Source of the DNA: an uncultured Clostridium sp.
Lineage (GTDB): Bacteria > Bacillota > Clostridia > Lachnospirales > Lachnospiraceae
Length of the DNA: 16,462 nt
Direction of reading: 5' to 3'
NCBI GenBank assembly: GCA_934438135.1
Contig: CAKSBP010000059.1
Coordinates: 1 to 16,462, forward strand
Positions 14,031-16,462 of the stretch are shown in pieces (the first letter of the stretch is position 1; every line of letters begins with the position of its first letter). A program made the position numbers and the translations under genes. Under the pieces are notes generated by a model that searched no databases, was not told the origin of the DNA, and saw nothing but the letters and a program-made list of their open reading frames with translations.

Positions 14031-15788
14031 CTATTCTTTGATTTCTGTTAAGCCATCCGTTCCTGGTTTTGCGATCAGGGAATAATTGGTGTGGTAAATA
14101 ACAAATCCTGGTTTTCCACCGTTTGGCTTCTTGATATTTTTCTTTTCGGTATAATCAATTTCTACTTTATCCATATTTCTTCCTTTTGAGTAAAAGGCTG
14201 CTAACTGCCCGGCTTCCTCAAAAGTACGATCAGGCAGTTCATCTCCACCGGATTTTACAATAACATGGGACCCAGCAATGCCTTTGGCATGGAACCACCA
14301 GTCATTTCCAGAAGCAAATTTAAAGGTCAGTTCGTCATTCTGGAAGTTGTTTTTTCCAACATAAATATGGTAGCCATCACTGGAAACAAAGTGAAGAGGC
14401 TGATTAGAGAGCTTGGGCTTTTTGATTTTTTTCCCATTTCCAGAAACGTAGCGGCGTTTCATATAACCGTAGTCCATTAATTCCTCTTTCAATGCAGCCA
14501 AATCGTCCTCCTGAAGGGCAATATCCAGGGCATTGCTGATGGATTCCAGATGTTCAATTTCCTCTTTGGTTTCCTTCATCTGAATGGTGACTGCTTCAAA
14601 GGTACGTTTTAATTTATTGTATTTGGTAAAGTATTTTTTTGCATTTTCCATAGCTGTCAGCGTTTCGTCCAATGGAATTTTTACTTCATTTCCCGTGTAA
14701 TAGTTCACACATTTCAGCTCTTTATCACCAGGAGAAGCTTCGTATCCGTAAGTAGTCAGAAGTTCACCATAGACTTTGAACTTATCTCGTTTTTCTGTAT
14801 CCCGTAACTGTTTTGCCTGTAAATCATACTTCTTACGGTTTCGTTCCAGTGCGGTGCTGACAATTTTTCTTAAGTTAGCAGATTTCTGGCGGATACGTGT
14901 TACTATATCTTTCATCTGATAATAATTTCTTAAAACCTGAGAAATAGAATCAAATGTCTTGCTTTCTTCTTGCTCATAACAGCTTAGTTCTACGGAAGAA
15001 AATTCAATTGGGCTTCCATCCCGGTAAACGATATTTGGAACATAATTTCCTGCTTTCAAATCATCCATAAAGCGTTGGAAATTTCGGTATAAATGAAGTG
15101 CCTGATCCTCGGAGACAGAAGCAGTATTCTGGTCACCATCCAGACTTGCACGATGGCACAGTTCGTTGGCAATAAGCGGACTGATGCCAGTCATTGTCTG
15201 ATAAATTGCTTTGTTTAATTTGGCAGGCTTTGTCATAACCTTTTCTTTAAATAGTTCCAGTGTGACATCGTATGGATTTAATTTATGTTGAGTTTCCGGA
15301 ATAAAATATTCTCTGCCAGGAAGTACTTCACGGACAGAACTTACCATTGCGGAAACGTGTTTGATACTGTCTACTACACGATTGTTATCATCAATGAAAA
15401 TAATGTTGCTGTATTTTCCCATTAATTCCACCATCAGATGCTTGATGCAAAGGTCACCTAATTCGTTTAAATGCTCAATCTTCATATCGACAATACGTTC
15501 CAGTCCTGGCTGGGTTATGCTGATAATCCTGGCGCTGTTTAAATGCTTTCTTAAGAGCATGCAGAAGTTTGGTGCGGTCATTGGACTAACTTTATTTTCG
15601 TCAGTCAGATAAATAAGGGGCAGGCTTGCTCCTGCGGAAATTAAAAGCCGGTAAGTATCCCGGTTGTTTTTTATGGTTAATAAAAGCTCGTCTTTTTCTG
15701 GCTGGGCGATTTTATTGATTCGTCCGCCGGAAAGGGAGCTGTCTAGTTCCTTTACTATATTTGAAATTACTACTCCGTCTAATGCCAT
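14031..15788 (-). CDS. rqcH: Ribosome-associated quality control factor RqcH (NEMF/Rqc2, FbpA family)
   Basis: The 585-residue protein has the NFACT layout: NFACT-N at about 1-175 (MALDGVVISNIVKEL, GGRINKIAQPEKDEL), a helix-hairpin-helix region at about 180-220 (TGISPLIANEL), a long coiled-coil middle at about 280-440, and NFACT-R at about 460-575 with DWWFHAKGIAGSHVIVK (496-512). RqcH binds obstructed 50S subunits carrying peptidyl-tRNA and recruits tRNA-Ala to append C-terminal alanine tails that mark stalled peptides for degradation. Older annotations call it fibronectin-binding protein. The aspartate-arginine pair important in B. subtilis RqcH (97/98) appears here as E97-R98, a conservative change. 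GGAGG lies 5-6 bases before the ATG on the minus strand. The downstream phosphatase gene follows within 12 bp. Confidence 0.94.
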   Translation of the reverse strand: MALDGVVISNIVKELDSSLSGGRINKIAQPEKDELLLTIKNNRDTYRLLISAGASLPLIYLTDENKVSPMTAPNFCMLLRKHLNSARIISITQPGLERIVDMKIEHLNELGDLCIKHLMVELMGKYSNIIFIDDNNRVVDSIKHVSAMVSSVREVLPGREYFIPETQHKLNPYDVTLELFKEKVMTKPAKLNKAIYQTMTGISPLIANELCHRASLDGDQNTASVSEDQALHLYRNFQRFMDDLKAGNYVPNIVYRDGSPIEFSSVELSCYEQEESKTFDSISQVLRNYYQMKDIVTRIRQKSANLRKIVSTALERNRKKYDLQAKQLRDTEKRDKFKVYGELLTTYGYEASPGDKELKCVNYYTGNEVKIPLDETLTAMENAKKYFTKYNKLKRTFEAVTIQMKETKEEIEHLESISNALDIALQEDDLAALKEELMDYGYMKRRYVSGNGKKIKKPKLSNQPLHFVSSDGYHIYVGKNNFQNDELTFKFASGNDWWFHAKGIAGSHVIVKSGGDELPDRTFEEAGQLAAFYSKGRNMDKVEIDYTEKKNIKKPNGGKPGFVIYHTNYSLIAKPGTDGLTEIKE

Positions 15789-15829
15789 GTTAGCCTCCGT
15801 TCTATTTCCATATTGCTTTTTTTCACTCT

Positions 15830-15858
15830 ATTATACAATAAAAATCAGAACTTGTGGA
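15830..15858 (-). promoter_or_regulatory. Promoter of the rqcH-phosphatase operon
   Basis: On the minus strand a perfect TATAAT (15835-15830) is preceded, with a 17-bp spacer, by TCCACA (15858-15853; four of six consensus matches). It is about 42 bp upstream of the rqcH ATG and about 20 bp after the HxlR stop. Confidence 0.65.
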
Positions 15859-15878
15859 AAAATTCTTTAACCTTATTT

Positions 15879-16205
15879 TTATCCTAATGTATTTTTATAA
15901 TTTGTGCCCCATTCCTGCATCGCTGTAAGAATAGGACGCATCGATTCCCCTATATCACTCAGTGCATATTCTACACGTGGCGGAACTTCAGGGTAGACTG
16001 TTCTTGTGATGATTCCGTCTTTTTCCATAGAGCGAAGACTGTCAGTTAACACTTTTTGACTGATACCGTCAAGGTTTTTCTTGAGTTCATTAAATCTCCA
16101 AGGTCTTGCAAGAAGATTACGCATGATAAGTAATTTCCACTTGCTTCCGATTAACTGAACTGTAGTTGCTACGGGGCATTCTGGCAATTCATCCTTTGTT
16201 AACAT
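15879..16205 (-). CDS. HxlR-family winged-helix transcriptional regulator
   Basis: The 108-residue single-domain protein matches the HxlR family along its length: C10 in ECPVATTVQLIGSKWKLLIM, the recognition-helix region FNELKKNLDGISQKVLTDSL, the wing GIITRTVYPEVPPRVEYALSD, and a C-terminal dimer helix. The N-terminal cysteine (C10) is where redox-sensing members such as HypR and YodB carry their reactive thiol, so electrophile or oxidant sensing is possible but not shown. The minus-strand AGAGGTGAT ribosome site supports the ATG at 16205. HxlR genes often control a divergent enzyme gene; the upstream 257 bp here hold no gene and the window ends, so the target is not visible. It is followed by rqcH on the same strand, with a promoter between. 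Confidence 0.9.
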   Translation of the reverse strand: MLTKDELPECPVATTVQLIGSKWKLLIMRNLLARPWRFNELKKNLDGISQKVLTDSLRSMEKDGIITRTVYPEVPPRVEYALSDIGESMRPILTAMQEWGTNYKNTLG

Positions 16206-16462
16206 AGGATCACCTCTTTCAATAGTTTAAAATGTGATGTAAGTATCAAATGTAGTGTAACATAAAAATTTGCATTCGTCTATTAGTTACAAAAATGTGA
16301 CTATGTAATAAAAAAGTGCGTACTTTTTTAATTTGCATCCAGTTGTTATTCTAAAGATGCAACAGGGCAAAAGTCCATAAAAATTTATGATCTCTCGGAA
16401 TCTTGAGTGATTACTGCCAGCGTAGCTGGCATACGTACTTTGGTAAGTAAATATTATCTAAA
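16206..16462. other. Noncoding, hairpin-rich stretch upstream of the HxlR gene
   Basis: No supported gene is present on either strand. Visible structures are an imperfect palindrome TAGTTAC/GTGACTA (about 16281-16302), AAAAAAGT/ACTTTTTT (16310-16317 with 16322-16329), TTGCATC/GATGCAA (16333-16339 with 16356-16362), GGGC-AAAA-GTCC (16365-16376), CATAAA/TTTATG (16376-16381 with 16384-16389), TGCCAGC/GCTGGCA (16415-16421 with 16425-16431), and TACTT/AAGTA (16436-16440 with 16445-16449). Some may be HxlR operators; the dense run from 16333 to 16431 could instead be a structured RNA or a mobile-element end. I do not recognise a known riboswitch. Confidence 0.5.

Noticed and set aside
16310..16329. 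AAAAAAGT/ACTTTTTT palindrome read as a rho-independent terminator
   Set aside because: The stem is almost entirely A-T with no GC core, and no gene ends nearby on the plus strand; kept only as part of the structured stretch.
16287..16457. Minus-strand open stretch of 56 codons at the right edge
   Set aside because: No ATG or GTG start, no ribosome site, odd composition, and it runs through several hairpins; probably chance.

Overview
The window looks like chromosomal DNA of a low-GC, anaerobic Bacillota, most likely a Lachnospiraceae member or close relative. The signs are AT-rich codon use, strong AGGAGG-type ribosome binding sites, a compact Rrf2-nifS-nifU-mnmA cluster, a small GT2/PopT block and a rqcH/PHP-phosphatase pair. 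I see no phage genes, transposase, tRNA, rRNA or CRISPR array.

Layout. (1) 1-2967: a tightly packed operon of a PAP2 phosphatase, a sensor histidine kinase and an OmpR-family response regulator, closed by a terminator. (2) 3074-5352: a probable operon of a membrane-anchored MotE-like protein, a degenerate GT2 glycosyltransferase and the polyprenyl-phosphate transporter PopT (DUF368). (3) 5362-6157: an SGNH esterase with its own promoter and a bidirectional terminator, facing a small GNAT acetyltransferase (minus strand). (4) 6563-7139: a metallo-beta-lactamase-fold gene that lacks its zinc motif and a normal start. (5) 7155-9551: tcdA (plus) and a MOP-family lipid flippase (minus), convergent with interlocked stop codons. 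(6) 9649-13204: iron-sulfur and tRNA-thiolation operon iscR-nifS-nifU-mnmA, with a strong promoter, tandem operator-like repeats and a long bidirectional terminator. (7) 13215-15858 (minus): rqcH followed by a PHP histidinol-phosphatase-like gene. (8) 15879-16462: an HxlR regulator (minus) and a structured noncoding stretch running to the window edge.

How the genes may work together. The left third has a lipid-carrier theme: PAP2 enzymes of this type can dephosphorylate undecaprenyl pyrophosphate, PopT returns undecaprenyl phosphate across the membrane, and a MOP flippase lies further right. A direct repeat of the form TTRTTTAG-N3-TTGTTTAK (11-bp period, as OmpR-family regulators bind) lies upstream of both the PAP2/two-component operon and the MotE/GT2/PopT operon. 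I therefore propose that the local two-component system controls both halves of lipid-carrier recycling. In the iron-sulfur block, NifS supplies sulfur both to NifU for cluster assembly and to MnmA for 2-thiouridine in tRNA, with IscR as probable autoregulatory cluster sensor.

Two genes, the GT2 and the metallo-hydrolase, look internally deleted while remaining in frame and have lost catalytic motifs.
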